Origin: Pseudomonas serbica
Lineage (GTDB): Bacteria; Pseudomonadota; Gammaproteobacteria; Pseudomonadales; Pseudomonadaceae
DNA: 64,000 nucleotides
Direction of reading: 5' to 3'
NCBI RefSeq assembly: GCF_028823535.1
Contig: NZ_JAQIYM010000001.1
Coordinates: 1-64,000 of the forward strand
Shown one piece after another: positions 20,639-29,922 of the stretch. A program made the position numbers and the translations under genes. How positions within the stretch are numbered: position 1 is the first letter of the stretch; every line of letters begins with the position of its first letter. The notes beneath the pieces are model-generated. The model saw only the letters and a program-made list of their open reading frames with translations. It ran no database searches and was not told where the DNA came from.

Positions 20639-21787
20639 TCAGTAGGCCGCCCGGTAGATTTTCTCGATATCGACAGCACTCAACCGGCGCGGATTGTTGC
20701 GCATCAGGCGCTCGATCCCCGCCGCCTCCACGGCCATCGCCGCAATGGCCTCCTCTGGAACTCCGAAACTGCGCAGCCCCTGGGGTATTTCCACGGCCGC
20801 GCACAGCTCGGCCATGGCCTCCACGGCTTTGTCGGCCGCTTCATTGACGCTCAGATGAGCAGTTCTCACGCCCATGGCGTCGGCAATATCCTGCATGCGT
20901 TCAACGCAGGCCATCTTGTTCCAGGTCATGACATGGGGCAGCAGCAAGGCATTGCTGACGCCATGGGCAATGTTGAAGCGCCCACCCAGGGGATACGCCA
21001 GCGCATGCACCGCCCCCACCCCGGCATTGCCGAACGCCATGCCCGCCATCAGGCTGGCGGTGGCCATGTCCTCGCGGGCCTGCAGGTTGGACGGGTTGGC
21101 GTAGGCCTTGGGCAGCGCCTTGGCAATCAGCTTGATGGCGCCGATGGCCAGGGCGTCGGTAATCGACGAGGCGTTGACCGACAGGTAGGACTCGATGGCA
21201 TGCACCAGCGCATCGACACCACTGGCCGCCGTGACACCACGCGGACAGGTCAGGGTCATCTGTGGGCTGACCAGAGCCACGTCCGGCAACAGGTAATCGC
21301 TGACGATGCCTTTCTTCAACTGCGCGACCTTGTCGGAAAGGATCGCCACGTTGGTGACCTCGGAACCGGTGCCAGCCGTGGTCGGGATGGCAATCAACGG
21401 CGGGCCTTTGCGCGGCACCTGGTCAATACCGAACAGATCTTCCAGCGCGCCGTGGTAACCGGCATAGGCCGCCACGCTTTTGGCGATGTCGATGGCACTC
21501 CCGCCACCCAGGCCGATCAGACCGTCATGCCCACCGTCGCGGTAAACCCGCATGCAGTCCTCAACGATGGCGATTTCCGGGTCCGGCAGCACCCGGTCGA
21601 AGATTTCGTAGCTGCGCCCACCCAACTGCGCCAGCGCCAGCTCTACCGTGCCGGACTTGACCAGTGCGGCGTCGGTGACGATCAGCGGGTGGTCGATATC
21701 CAGGCGCGTCAGTTCGGCGGACAGTTGCTCGATGGCCTCAGCGCCGGTGATCAGTTTGTGAGCGATTTTGAAAGAGGAAAGACCCAT
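20639..21787 (-). CDS. iron-containing alcohol dehydrogenase
   Basis: Group III, Fe(II)-dependent alcohol dehydrogenase of 382 residues. It has the NAD-binding GGGSAID (94-100), GTGSEVTN, and the metal-ligand region around [12 protein letters not shown]. Members oxidise or reduce short alcohols and semialdehydes. It sits between the agt transporter operon and rpe, all on one strand. A role in reducing an omega-semialdehyde from the 5-aminovalerate/GABA route is possible from this position, but sequence alone does not fix the substrate. Confidence 0.88.
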   Translation of the reverse strand: MGLSSFKIAHKLITGAEAIEQLSAELTRLDIDHPLIVTDAALVKSGTVELALAQLGGRSYEIFDRVLPDPEIAIVEDCMRVYRDGGHDGLIGLGGGSAIDIAKSVAAYAGYHGALEDLFGIDQVPRKGPPLIAIPTTAGTGSEVTNVAILSDKVAQLKKGIVSDYLLPDVALVSPQMTLTCPRGVTAASGVDALVHAIESYLSVNASSITDALAIGAIKLIAKALPKAYANPSNLQAREDMATASLMAGMAFGNAGVGAVHALAYPLGGRFNIAHGVSNALLLPHVMTWNKMACVERMQDIADAMGVRTAHLSVNEAADKAVEAMAELCAAVEIPQGLRSFGVPEEAIAAMAVEAAGIERLMRNNPRRLSAVDIEKIYRAAY

Positions 21788-21890
21788 GTGCGCAGCCTCT
21801 TATAGGTAGGGGAGCTGGGCACAATAGTAGCTGGGGATTGGGGGTGGTCTGGTATTCAGGCGGTGAATGACCGACCGGCCGATGGAGATC

Positions 21891-21986
21891 CAATGCGGGA
21901 GCGGGCTTGCTCGCGAAGGCGGTGCGTCATTCGACTTATACGTCAACTGACACTGCGCTTTCGCGAGCAAGCCCGCTCCCACATTG
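21891..21986. repeat. inverted REP pair (REPIN)
   Basis: GCGGGAGCGGGCTTGCTCGC and its inverted partner GCGAGCAAGCCCGCTCCCAC lie about 55 bases apart between the agtD stop and the alcohol dehydrogenase gene. Such pairs often act as 3' mRNA barriers, here after the last transporter gene. Confidence 0.88.
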
Positions 21987-21999
21987 TACCGGTTTGACT

Positions 22000-22824
22000 T
22001 CAAACCTGTGCGGTACGCAGTTTCTCGCTGCGGCCACGCAGCCATTCCAGGGTCAGCAGCAGGATCACCGAGAAGGCAATCAGCAACGTCGCGGCGGCGG
22101 CGATGGTTGGGCTGAGGTTTTCGCGGATGCCACTGAACATCTGCCGCGGCAAGGTCGCTTGCTCTGGACCGGCGAGGAACAGCGTCACCACCACCTCATC
22201 GAACGAAGTGGCGAAGGCGAACAACGCACCGGAAATCACCCCGGGCGCGATCAACGGCAAGGTCACCCGGCGGAACGCCGTCAGTGGCGAAGCACCGAGG
22301 CTGGCAGCGGCACGCACCAGGTTCTGGTTAAACCCTTGCAGCGTCGCCGACACGGTAATGATCACGAATGGCACGCCCAGCACCGCATGCACCACGATCA
22401 GCGAGAAGAAGCTGTTGCCCAGGCCCAAGGGCGCAAAGAACAGATAGCTGGCCACACCGATGATCACCACCGGCACCACCATCGGCGAAATGACCAGGGC
22501 CATCACCAGCGGTTTGCCGGGAAAGTCGCCCCGGGTCAGGCCGATGGCCGCAAGCGTGCCGAACACCATGGCCAGCACGGTTGCCGCCGGGGCGACGATA
22601 ATGCTGTTCTTCAGGGCGCGCATCCATTCCGCCGAGGCGAAAAAGTCGTGGTACCACTGCAGCGAGAAGCCTTGCAGCGGGTACACCAGGAAACTGCCGG
22701 AGTTGAACGACAGCGGGATGATCACCAGCACCGGCAGGATCAGGAACAACAGGATCAAGCCGCAGAGAATCCGCAAGCTGTAGAACCACACCCGCTCGAT
22801 GGGTGACATATAAGGACTCAGCAT
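22000..22824 (-). CDS. agtD: ABC transporter permease, PotC-like (AgtD)
   Basis: Inner-membrane permease of a polyamine/spermidine-type importer. The 274-residue protein has about six hydrophobic helices and the EAA-type loop (RAAASLGASPLTAFRRVTLP) that contacts the ATPase. Position after agtA, agtB and agtC, upstream of rpe, matches the P. aeruginosa agtABCD genes for 4-aminobutyrate and 5-aminovalerate uptake. The substrate is inferred from that homology of order. Confidence 0.88.
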   Translation of the reverse strand: MLSPYMSPIERVWFYSLRILCGLILLFLILPVLVIIPLSFNSGSFLVYPLQGFSLQWYHDFFASAEWMRALKNSIIVAPAATVLAMVFGTLAAIGLTRGDFPGKPLVMALVISPMVVPVVIIGVASYLFFAPLGLGNSFFSLIVVHAVLGVPFVIITVSATLQGFNQNLVRAAASLGASPLTAFRRVTLPLIAPGVISGALFAFATSFDEVVVTLFLAGPEQATLPRQMFSGIRENLSPTIAAAATLLIAFSVILLLTLEWLRGRSEKLRTAQV

Positions 22825-22836
22825 TTCATTCTCCCC

Positions 22837-24084
22837 TTAGCTCAGGCGCAGGCGACTGGCGCCCACAAGCCAGCTGTAAATCAGATAAAGCACCACGGTC
22901 GCCAGGAGCAGCAGCCCGCCGAGCGCGGTCGCCATGCCCCAGTTGATGCTGGTGTTGGTGTAGAAGGCGACGAAGTAGCTGACCATCTGATCGTTCGGGC
23001 TGCCCAGCAACGCCGGCGTGATGTAGTAGCCGATGGCCAGGATGAACACCAACAGGCAGCCAGCGCCGACACCGGCATAGGTCTGCGGGAAATACACCCG
23101 CCAAAAACTGGCGAACGGGTGGCAGCCGAGGGATATGGCGGCGCGCATATAGGTCGGCGAGATGCCTTTCATTACGCTGTAGATCGGCAGGATCATGAAC
23201 GGCAGCAGGATGTGCACCATGGAGATGTAGACACCGACCCGGTTGAATACCAGCTCGAGCGGCTTATCGATGATACCCATGGCCATCAGGCCGCTGTTGA
23301 TCAGGCCACCCGATTGCAGCAACACGATCCACGCCGCGACGCGCACCAGGATTGACGTCCAGAACGGCAGCAACACCAGGATCATCAACAGGTTGCTCTG
23401 GCGCGACGGCAGGTTCGCCAGCAGGTAAGCCAGGGGATACGCCAGCGCCAGGCAGATCACGGTGATGATCAGGCCCATCCAGAAGGTGCGGGCGAAGATG
23501 TCGAGGTAGATCGCCTGGTCCGGGGTGGCCGGGGCGATTTCGCCGAGGTCGTCGATGCGGTGATCGACGGCCGCCAGCAAATAGTACGGGGTAATGTTGC
23601 TGGTGTTGCGACGCACGGCTTGCCAGTAGGCCGGATCGCCCCAGCGCTCGTCGAGACCCTCCAGCGCTTCTTTATAAGAGGCCGGCTCAGTGGCGAACGG
23701 CAAGGCGCGAGCGGTTTTGGTCAGCAGGCTGCGATAGCCGGCCAGTTCCATGTTCAAGCGTTTGGACAAGTCGCCCAGGGTCTGATTCTTGCGCGCTTCG
23801 GCGAGGTCTTCGCTGGCCGCCTTGTAGACCGGTTCGGCAGGCAGGCCTCGGCCGTCCCAGCTGGCTATGGCTGCCACGGTGCGCGGCATGCCGCCGACCA
23901 CTTCCGGGTTGCCCACGCTTTTGTAGAGCAGCGCCACGATTGGCACCAGGAACACCAGCAACAGGAATAGCACCAGCGGCGCGATCAACGCCTGGGCCTT
24001 CCAGCGGTTGACCCGCTCGGCATGCTTGAGCCGCTGCTTCAAGGTGGGGTCAGTGCCCGCGTTCACGGGAACGGCGATAGCCAT
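22837..24084 (-). CDS. agtC: ABC transporter permease, PotB-like, with long periplasmic loop (AgtC)
   Basis: Second permease of the importer. At 415 residues it is more than 100 longer than usual PotB proteins. The excess is a soluble segment between the first helix (about 36-56) and the second (about 200), rich in Ala, Arg and Glu. The remaining helices and the EAA loop (RAAISLGCHPFASFWRVYFP) are normal. The gene is 12 bases before agtD. A nested inverted repeat separates it from agtB. Confidence 0.87.
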   Translation of the reverse strand: MAIAVPVNAGTDPTLKQRLKHAERVNRWKAQALIAPLVLFLLLVFLVPIVALLYKSVGNPEVVGGMPRTVAAIASWDGRGLPAEPVYKAASEDLAEARKNQTLGDLSKRLNMELAGYRSLLTKTARALPFATEPASYKEALEGLDERWGDPAYWQAVRRNTSNITPYYLLAAVDHRIDDLGEIAPATPDQAIYLDIFARTFWMGLIITVICLALAYPLAYLLANLPSRQSNLLMILVLLPFWTSILVRVAAWIVLLQSGGLINSGLMAMGIIDKPLELVFNRVGVYISMVHILLPFMILPIYSVMKGISPTYMRAAISLGCHPFASFWRVYFPQTYAGVGAGCLLVFILAIGYYITPALLGSPNDQMVSYFVAFYTNTSINWGMATALGGLLLLATVVLYLIYSWLVGASRLRLS

Positions 24085-24149
24085 GGCGTACTCCGGAAAT
24101 CTTTGATCGTTACTGAGGTGGCATGCGCCCCCTCGAACATTTGGTCCTA

Positions 24150-24250
24150 ATCGTTCCCACGCTCTGCGTGGTAACGCATCCAGTGACGCTCTGCGTCACA
24201 GGGACGCGGAGCGTCCTGGGCGGCATTCCCACGCAAAGCGTGGGAACGAT
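24150..24250. repeat. nested inverted repeat, 'GTTCCCACGCTCTGCGTGG' family
   Basis: Outer arms ATCGTTCCCACGCTCTGCGT and GCAAAGCGTGGGAACGAT are inverted, and an inner pair GACGCTCTGCGTC / GACGCGGAGCGTC sits between them. Each arm is itself partly palindromic, so the RNA can fold as one long hairpin. It fills the gap between agtB and agtC. The same family recurs in intergenic regions of many Pseudomonas genomes; it is unlike the REP type elsewhere in this window. Confidence 0.85.
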
Positions 24251-24271
24251 CGATAAGCCCACGCAGTGGTC

Positions 24272-25315
24272 TTATTTTGCAGCCCAGGAATTGAAGCGCT
24301 GTTCCAACTGCTCGCCGTTGTCAGCCCAGAAGCTGACGTCGATCTGCACCTGGTTGGCGATGTTTTCCGGGGTGGTCGGCATGTCTTTCAAGACATCCTT
24401 GGCCAGCAACGGTACAGCCTGGGTGTTGGCCGGGCCGTAGGCGATGTTTTCCGAGTAGGTCTTCTGCTGCTGTGGCTGCACCGAGAAGGCGATGAATTTC
24501 TTCGCCGCTTCCGCACGCTTGGCATCCAGGCCTTTTGGAATGGCCCATGCGTCGAAGTCGTAGATGCCGCCGTTCCACACCACTTTCAGGTTGCTTTCTT
24601 TTTGCACGGCAGCGATGCGACCGTTGTAGGCCGAGCTCATGACCACGTCACCGGAAGCGAGGTACTGCGGCGGTTGTGCGCCGGCTTCCCACCACTGGAT
24701 GCTTGGCTTGAGTTCATCGAGTTTCTTGAACGCGCGGTCCTGACCATCCTTGCTGGCCAATACCTTGTAGACGTCTTTCGGCGCTACGCCGTCGGCCATC
24801 AGAGCGAATTCCAGGGTGTACTTCGCGCCTTTACGCAGGCCGCGCTTGCCCGGAAACTGCTTGGTGTCCCAGAAGTCCACCCAACTGGTCGGTGCAGTTT
24901 TCAGCTTGTCGGCGTTGTAGGCCAATACAGTCGACCACACGAAGAAACCCACGCCACATGGCTGGATAGCGCCTTTGACGTAGTCTTCGTTCTTGCCGAA
25001 CAGGGCCGGGTCGAGCTGTTCGAACATGTCTTCGTCGCAACCGCGGGACAGTTCCGGCGACTCGACTTCCACCAGGTCCCAGGAGACGCTCTTGGTGTCG
25101 ACCATGGCCTTGACCTTGGCCATTTCACCGTTGTACTCGCCCGCCACGATCTTGCCGTTGCCTGCCGCTTCCCACGGTGCGTAGAAGGCTTTGACCTGCG
25201 CAGCCTTGTTCGCCCCGCCAAAGGACACCACGGTCAGGTCCGGGCCAGCCGCCATTGCGCTGGCTGCCCCCATCATGCCCAGTGCCAAAGCGGTGAATTT
25301 CAGGGATCTCAACAT
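24272..25315 (-). CDS. agtB: periplasmic substrate-binding protein of the ABC importer (AgtB)
   Basis: PotD-like extracellular binding protein of 347 residues. It has a classic signal peptide (cleavage near AMAAG, residue 23) and the type II periplasmic-binding fold (LTVVSFGGANKAAQ at the mature N-terminus). By gene order it is the AgtB protein that binds 4-aminobutyrate and 5-aminovalerate. Ligand residues were not assigned. Confidence 0.88.
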   Translation of the reverse strand: MLRSLKFTALALGMMGAASAMAAGPDLTVVSFGGANKAAQVKAFYAPWEAAGNGKIVAGEYNGEMAKVKAMVDTKSVSWDLVEVESPELSRGCDEDMFEQLDPALFGKNEDYVKGAIQPCGVGFFVWSTVLAYNADKLKTAPTSWVDFWDTKQFPGKRGLRKGAKYTLEFALMADGVAPKDVYKVLASKDGQDRAFKKLDELKPSIQWWEAGAQPPQYLASGDVVMSSAYNGRIAAVQKESNLKVVWNGGIYDFDAWAIPKGLDAKRAEAAKKFIAFSVQPQQQKTYSENIAYGPANTQAVPLLAKDVLKDMPTTPENIANQVQIDVSFWADNGEQLEQRFNSWAAK

Positions 25316-25363
25316 TTATTGTTCTCTCCACGTGCAGGGTTGGTGTTGGTATTGCCGGGGCGA

Positions 25364-26488
25364 TTAATGCGCCTCTAGAAGTGGGTCGAGCGCACGAACG
25401 TGTTCGACCTGCCAGCCAAGCGGTACCACGTCGCCGACCGCGAGCGCAGGATCCAGCTCGGCAATCGGTTGTTTCACGAAGAAGTCGGTCTTGCCACAGA
25501 CTTCCAGGCGAACCCGGACGTGGTCGCCCAGATAGATGAATTCCGCCACCCTTCCCGAGAAGCGGTTGACGCAGGACTCACTGGAGCCATTGAGGCTCAC
25601 GCGTTCCGGGCGAATGGACAAGGTGACGGGTTCACCGGTCCGGCCGACATTGACGGCCAGGGCTTCCACTTTTTCACCGCGACCCAGCTCGACGATGCAA
25701 CGATCGCCGGTCTGGCTGTGCAGGCGGCCATTGAGGCGGTTGTTTTCGCCGATGAAGTTGGCAACGAAGGTGTTTTTCGGTTCTTCATAAAGAGTGCGCG
25801 GCGGTGCGATCTGCTGGATTTCGCCTTGATGGAACACTGCCACACGGTCGGACATGGTCAGGGCTTCGCCCTGGTCGTGGGTCACGTAGACCACGGTCAC
25901 GCCCAGGCGCTGGTGCAGGTGCTTGATTTCCATCTGCATGTGTTCGCGCAGTTGCTTATCGAGTGCGCCGAGGGGTTCGTCCATCAGCACCAGCTGGGGT
26001 TCGAATACCAGTGCGCGGGCCAGTGCCACGCGCTGCTGCTGGCCACCGGACAGTTGCGCCGGGTAACGCTGGGCGAAGGTATCGAGCTGCACCATGCTCA
26101 GGACTTTTTTGACTTTTTCGCTGACGTCGCTCTTGTTCAAGCCGCGCACGGTCAGCGGGAACGCCAGGTTCTCGGCCACCGTCATGTGCGGGAACAACGC
26201 GTAGTTCTGGAACACCATGCCGATGTCGCGCTTGTGCGGCGGCACGTTATTGATGGCACGCCCCGCTAGCAGGATTTCCCCCGCAGTCGGTGTTTCGAAA
26301 CCGGCGAGCATCATCAGGCTGGTGGTTTTGCCGGAGCCGGACGGCCCGAGCAAGGTGAGGAATTCGCCTTTGCGAATGTCCAGGTTGAGGTCTTTGACGA
26401 TCAGGTTCTCGCCGTCGTAGCTCTTCTGCACTCCACGAAAGCTGACCAGAACATCATTGGCCCCTGCACTTGAATCGACCTGGCTCAT
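25364..26488 (-). CDS. agtA: ABC transporter ATPase, PotA-like (AgtA)
   Basis: ATP-hydrolysing subunit that powers the importer. The 374-residue protein has Walker A GPSGSGKT (48-55), signature LSGGQ (146-150), Walker B LVLMDEP (166-172) and a C-terminal TOBE domain (about 290-350). The ATG at 26488 was preferred to a GTG two codons upstream. It is the first gene of the transporter operon, downstream of agtSR and a palindromic candidate operator. Confidence 0.9.
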   Translation of the reverse strand: MSQVDSSAGANDVLVSFRGVQKSYDGENLIVKDLNLDIRKGEFLTLLGPSGSGKTTSLMMLAGFETPTAGEILLAGRAINNVPPHKRDIGMVFQNYALFPHMTVAENLAFPLTVRGLNKSDVSEKVKKVLSMVQLDTFAQRYPAQLSGGQQQRVALARALVFEPQLVLMDEPLGALDKQLREHMQMEIKHLHQRLGVTVVYVTHDQGEALTMSDRVAVFHQGEIQQIAPPRTLYEEPKNTFVANFIGENNRLNGRLHSQTGDRCIVELGRGEKVEALAVNVGRTGEPVTLSIRPERVSLNGSSESCVNRFSGRVAEFIYLGDHVRVRLEVCGKTDFFVKQPIAELDPALAVGDVVPLGWQVEHVRALDPLLEAH

Positions 26489-26598
26489 ACCCACACCTTT
26501 GTTATTGATGACTGCTGTGGACTAAGCCTAGTGGACGCTGGGGACCGCGCAAATCGGGGGGCAAGAGAGAATCGCCTCAGCCTTCTGGAAGACTGGGG

Positions 26599-26614
26599 GT
26601 AGGGATTGCCCTAC
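26599..26614. promoter_or_regulatory. perfect palindrome, candidate AgtR operator
   Basis: GTAGGG-ATTG-CCCTAC is a perfect 6+6 inverted repeat with a 4-base centre, 111 bases before the agtA start. NarL-family regulators, to which AgtR belongs, often bind such short dyads. No second copy was noticed elsewhere in the window. Binding is inference. The remainder of the 331-base agtR-agtA gap holds a REP pair and no gene. Confidence 0.5.
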
Positions 26615-26727
26615 AAGGATGGCGCGTTTTGGCAAACGCAGCGGCAAGTTGTCAGCTGCAAGCCGCAGGAATCGTCAAAAGCGCGTGGGCGAGATGTCGT
26701 AAATGGATACGGGCATGGAATCGAACG

Positions 26728-26812
26728 AAGGAGCCAGCTTGCTGCGGGCGGCGCTCCGACGAAGGCGATTTCGAGGACGCCTTCGCCGGCAAGCCGGCTC
26801 CTACGAAGGGAT
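26728..26812. repeat. degenerate inverted REP pair
   Basis: GAAGGAGCCAGCTTGCTG and CGGCAAGCCGGCTCCTACGA form imperfect inverted arms, with an inner dyad CGAAGGCG / CGCCTTCG. It is the 'GGAGCCGGCTTGCCGGC' REP class, immediately after the agtR stop. Confidence 0.75.
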
Positions 26813-26819
26813 CGGCGTC

Positions 26820-27449
26820 TTAGAGGAGTTTGTGTTCCATTGCGTATTTCACCAGCTCCGCCAGCGAGGTGATGTTGAGTTTCTGCATCAACCGCGCCTT
26901 GTGGGTGCTGATGGTTTTGCTGCTCAGCGCCAGTTGCTGGGCAATGTCGTTGACGTTGGCGCCCTGGGCCAGGCGTTCGAACACGGAGAACTCACGTTCC
27001 GAGAGCAATGAGTGCAACGGCCGCGAATCGGTCAGGCCGACTTCGAAGACCATCCGGTCGGCCAGGTCCGGGTCGATGTAGCGGCCTCCCGCTGCAACCC
27101 GGCGGATAGCTGTGAGCAACAGGGCTGGATCACTGTCCTTGGTGGCATAGCCCGCCGCACCGACCTTCAAGGCCCGCGCAGCCATCTGCGCCTCGTCGTG
27201 CATCGACAACACCAGGATCACTGGCGGATTGTTCAATGCACGAATCCGCGGAATCGCCTCGAGGCCGTTGACACCCGGCATGGAGATATCCAGCAATACC
27301 ACTTCGCAGGGCACATGCCGCAGAGTCTCTAGCAACTGTTCGCCATTGCTCGCCTCCCCCACCACCAGCAAGTCCTTGGCCAGGCCAATCAATTGCTTGA
27401 TGCCTTCGCGAACGATGGTGTGGTCTTCGGCTACCAGTACACGGATCAC
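26820..27449 (-). CDS. agtR: NarL/LuxR-family response regulator AgtR
   Basis: Transcription factor partner of AgtS. The 209-residue protein has a receiver domain with phosphoacceptor D54 (LLDISMPG) and a LuxR-type helix-turn-helix at about 145-200. It starts with GTG placed directly after the agtS TAA (TAAGTG), with GAGGA inside agtS as ribosome site, so translation is coupled. In P. aeruginosa agtSR controls agtABCD in response to 5-aminovalerate and GABA. Confidence 0.9.
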   Translation of the reverse strand: MIRVLVAEDHTIVREGIKQLIGLAKDLLVVGEASNGEQLLETLRHVPCEVVLLDISMPGVNGLEAIPRIRALNNPPVILVLSMHDEAQMAARALKVGAAGYATKDSDPALLLTAIRRVAAGGRYIDPDLADRMVFEVGLTDSRPLHSLLSEREFSVFERLAQGANVNDIAQQLALSSKTISTHKARLMQKLNITSLAELVKYAMEHKLL

Positions 27450-29849
27450 TTACGTCTCCTCATCCAAGGGTACTCGCACGGTCAGGGTCGTGCCCTCACC
27501 CGGCTCACTCTCAAGGGACAGTTGCCCGCCCATGATCAACACCCGCTCGCGCATGCCGACCACCCCAAAGGATGTTGGCCTGCCGCTCGAGGCGACAAAT
27601 CCTACGCCATCATCGCTGACGGTCAGACACAGCTCGTCGTCCTCAAGAGCCAGCGTCAGTTCGACAGTATGCGCCTGGGCGTGACGCATGACATTGGTCA
27701 GCGCTTCCTGCAGGATGCGAAACAAGCCGATGGCCTTGGCATCACTGAGCACCGGCAAATTTTCCGGCACCTGAACCAGACACGGAATCTGCGTGCGCGC
27801 CTCGAAGCGGCGCGCTTGCCATTCGATGGCCGAGGCAATCCCGGCATCGAGGATCGGTGGCCGCAAAGCTGTCGCCACATCGCGTACCAGCTGGAACAGT
27901 TGGGCGATCAAACGCTTCATGCTGTTCAAGCGTTCGTTCAGCCCTGGGTCGAGTTGCGCATAAGCCAGCTCGCACATGGAGGTTTCCAGCTTGAGCACGG
28001 TCAACATCTGCCCCAGTTCATCGTGTACTTCCCGGGCAATGCGGGCCTTCTCCTCTTCCCGAACGCTCTCCAGGTGCGCAGACAATTCGCGCAAATGCTC
28101 TCGCGAACTGGCCAGTTCCAGTTCGATGCGCTTGCTTTCGCTGATGTCCCAGACAATGCCATCCCAGACGTAGGCACCGTCCTCGAGTTGCCGGGTGATC
28201 GCCTTGATCTCAGCCCAGCGCTGCTCGCCCTGGCGTGTCAGGATTCGTCCCTGCCAGGACCAGTCGCTGTCGGTGTCCAATGCATGGTCCTGGGTCTGGT
28301 GATAGCTCGCCTTGTCGTCCGGATGCACCAGACTGCGCAGGCCTTTGTCACGATGGGCCAGGGTCGCCGGCGAGTAGCCCACCAGGCTCTCGCTTCCTTC
28401 ACTGATGTAGGCAAAGTCGATCTGACCTGTCACCGGCGCCCGTTCCAGGCGAAAGACCAGGCCAGGCACATTCGCCGCGATCCCTTGCAAGCGCGCTTCA
28501 CTTTCCTGCAACGCCGCCAGGGCGCGGCGACGTTCGGTGACATCGGTGAGATAGACCACCAGGTACTCGCCATCGCGAAAGCGCAGAAAGCTCAAGGAGA
28601 CATCGGTCGGTAGCACGCTGCCATCGGCCCGCAGGCAATTGGTTTCGAAACTTTGTGGCGCATCGTCGCTGGCCCTGGCGCGCTTCCACAGGTTCAACCA
28701 GCGATCCATGTGCAAGCCTGGCTCGAACTCGATCAATGGCCGGTCGATGATCCCACCCGGCGGATAGCCCAGCATGGTTTCGGCCGCACGGTTGGCATAA
28801 CGAACATGACTGTCCCAGTTCACCCACAGGATGCCAACGGTGCTCTGGTCGATGGAAAACTGCGTGAGCCGCAGAGCCTCTTCGCTGGCGGCGCGCAAGG
28901 CAATGTCTGCCTGCGCCGCTACCAGGCGCTGCTCCAGGCTATGCTGCTGGCGCCGTTGCCAGAACACGATGGCCATTGCGCTGAGCGCCACCACCAACAA
29001 CAGCAGGCAGAGGTTTTGCCAGAACCCCCGGGATTCGGTGAGCCGTGGATACTTGGGTTGCAGCCACTGGTTGTGCAGCGCCTCCAGGTCCTTGGCCGGG
29101 ATCGCCCGCAGCGCGCTTTCGACGATACCGGCCAACTCCGGCAGGTCGCGCCGCGTCGCCACCCGCAGCAGCTGGGGCAAGCCGATATCACCGACCACCA
29201 CCAACCCGGCGAACTCCGGTTCGACGGACAACCGCCCCAATTGCGCCTCGTCGACCACCGCGTAGGCGGCTTGTTGACTCAGCAGCAGCTGCAATGCCTG
29301 GCGTTCGACCGGTACACCCTGCAGGTTCAAATGCGGATAGTTGGCGCGCAGGTAGTCGGCGGTGGTACTGGGCATGCGTACGGCGACGCGGGTCTGGCTG
29401 TCGAGCTTTTCCAGTTCCACTGCACCGGTGCTTTTCTGGTCGCTGACCACCAGCTGCGGCACCCGCATGTACGGATCTGAAAACTGCCAGAGACGCAGAC
29501 CGCCAGGGGTCTGCGTCAGCCCCGGGGCGATGTCGATTTCGCCTGCGCGAGCGGCCGCTTCCAGTTGCTCCAGGTCGGGAAAGTTGCGCCAGCTCAGTTC
29601 GACCTTGAGCGACTTGGCCAGCCACTTCATCAGCTCGACATTGACCCCGGACAGGCGCTGCAAGCGGCGGTCGTACTGGGCGTAGGGCGCTTGCAACACC
29701 AGTCCCACCCGCAAATCGCCCTGCTGCGCCAGCCATTGTTGCTGGCCTGCCGACAATGGCGCGACATGCGCCGGTGGCGCGACCGTCGCCCAGCCCGTCA
29801 AGGGCAGCCACAAACAGCCGATAACCCACAGGCAGCGTAAAAGCATCAT
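27450..29849 (-). CDS. agtS: sensor histidine kinase AgtS with periplasmic binding domain
   Basis: Membrane sensor kinase of about 799 residues. In order: signal or N-terminal helix, a SBP_bac_3 solute-binding domain (about 30-270) with one partial repeat, a membrane helix near 290, two PAS regions (about 335-455 and 460-575), and a HisKA_3/HATPase module with H609 in REVHDELGQ. It presumably reads amino-acid-like ligands in the periplasm and phosphorylates AgtR. The ATG at 29849 was chosen over an upstream TTG at 29870; neither has a good ribosome site. Confidence 0.87.
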   Translation of the reverse strand: MMLLRCLWVIGCLWLPLTGWATVAPPAHVAPLSAGQQQWLAQQGDLRVGLVLQAPYAQYDRRLQRLSGVNVELMKWLAKSLKVELSWRNFPDLEQLEAAARAGEIDIAPGLTQTPGGLRLWQFSDPYMRVPQLVVSDQKSTGAVELEKLDSQTRVAVRMPSTTADYLRANYPHLNLQGVPVERQALQLLLSQQAAYAVVDEAQLGRLSVEPEFAGLVVVGDIGLPQLLRVATRRDLPELAGIVESALRAIPAKDLEALHNQWLQPKYPRLTESRGFWQNLCLLLLVVALSAMAIVFWQRRQQHSLEQRLVAAQADIALRAASEEALRLTQFSIDQSTVGILWVNWDSHVRYANRAAETMLGYPPGGIIDRPLIEFEPGLHMDRWLNLWKRARASDDAPQSFETNCLRADGSVLPTDVSLSFLRFRDGEYLVVYLTDVTERRRALAALQESEARLQGIAANVPGLVFRLERAPVTGQIDFAYISEGSESLVGYSPATLAHRDKGLRSLVHPDDKASYHQTQDHALDTDSDWSWQGRILTRQGEQRWAEIKAITRQLEDGAYVWDGIVWDISESKRIELELASSREHLRELSAHLESVREEEKARIAREVHDELGQMLTVLKLETSMCELAYAQLDPGLNERLNSMKRLIAQLFQLVRDVATALRPPILDAGIASAIEWQARRFEARTQIPCLVQVPENLPVLSDAKAIGLFRILQEALTNVMRHAQAHTVELTLALEDDELCLTVSDDGVGFVASSGRPTSFGVVGMRERVLIMGGQLSLESEPGEGTTLTVRVPLDEET

Positions 29850-29922
29850 CGAACTCTCACACACTGACAAACCCTGACCAACCCATTAGGCTGCCGGAAT
29901 AACTTCTGGCCTGGAATATCCG

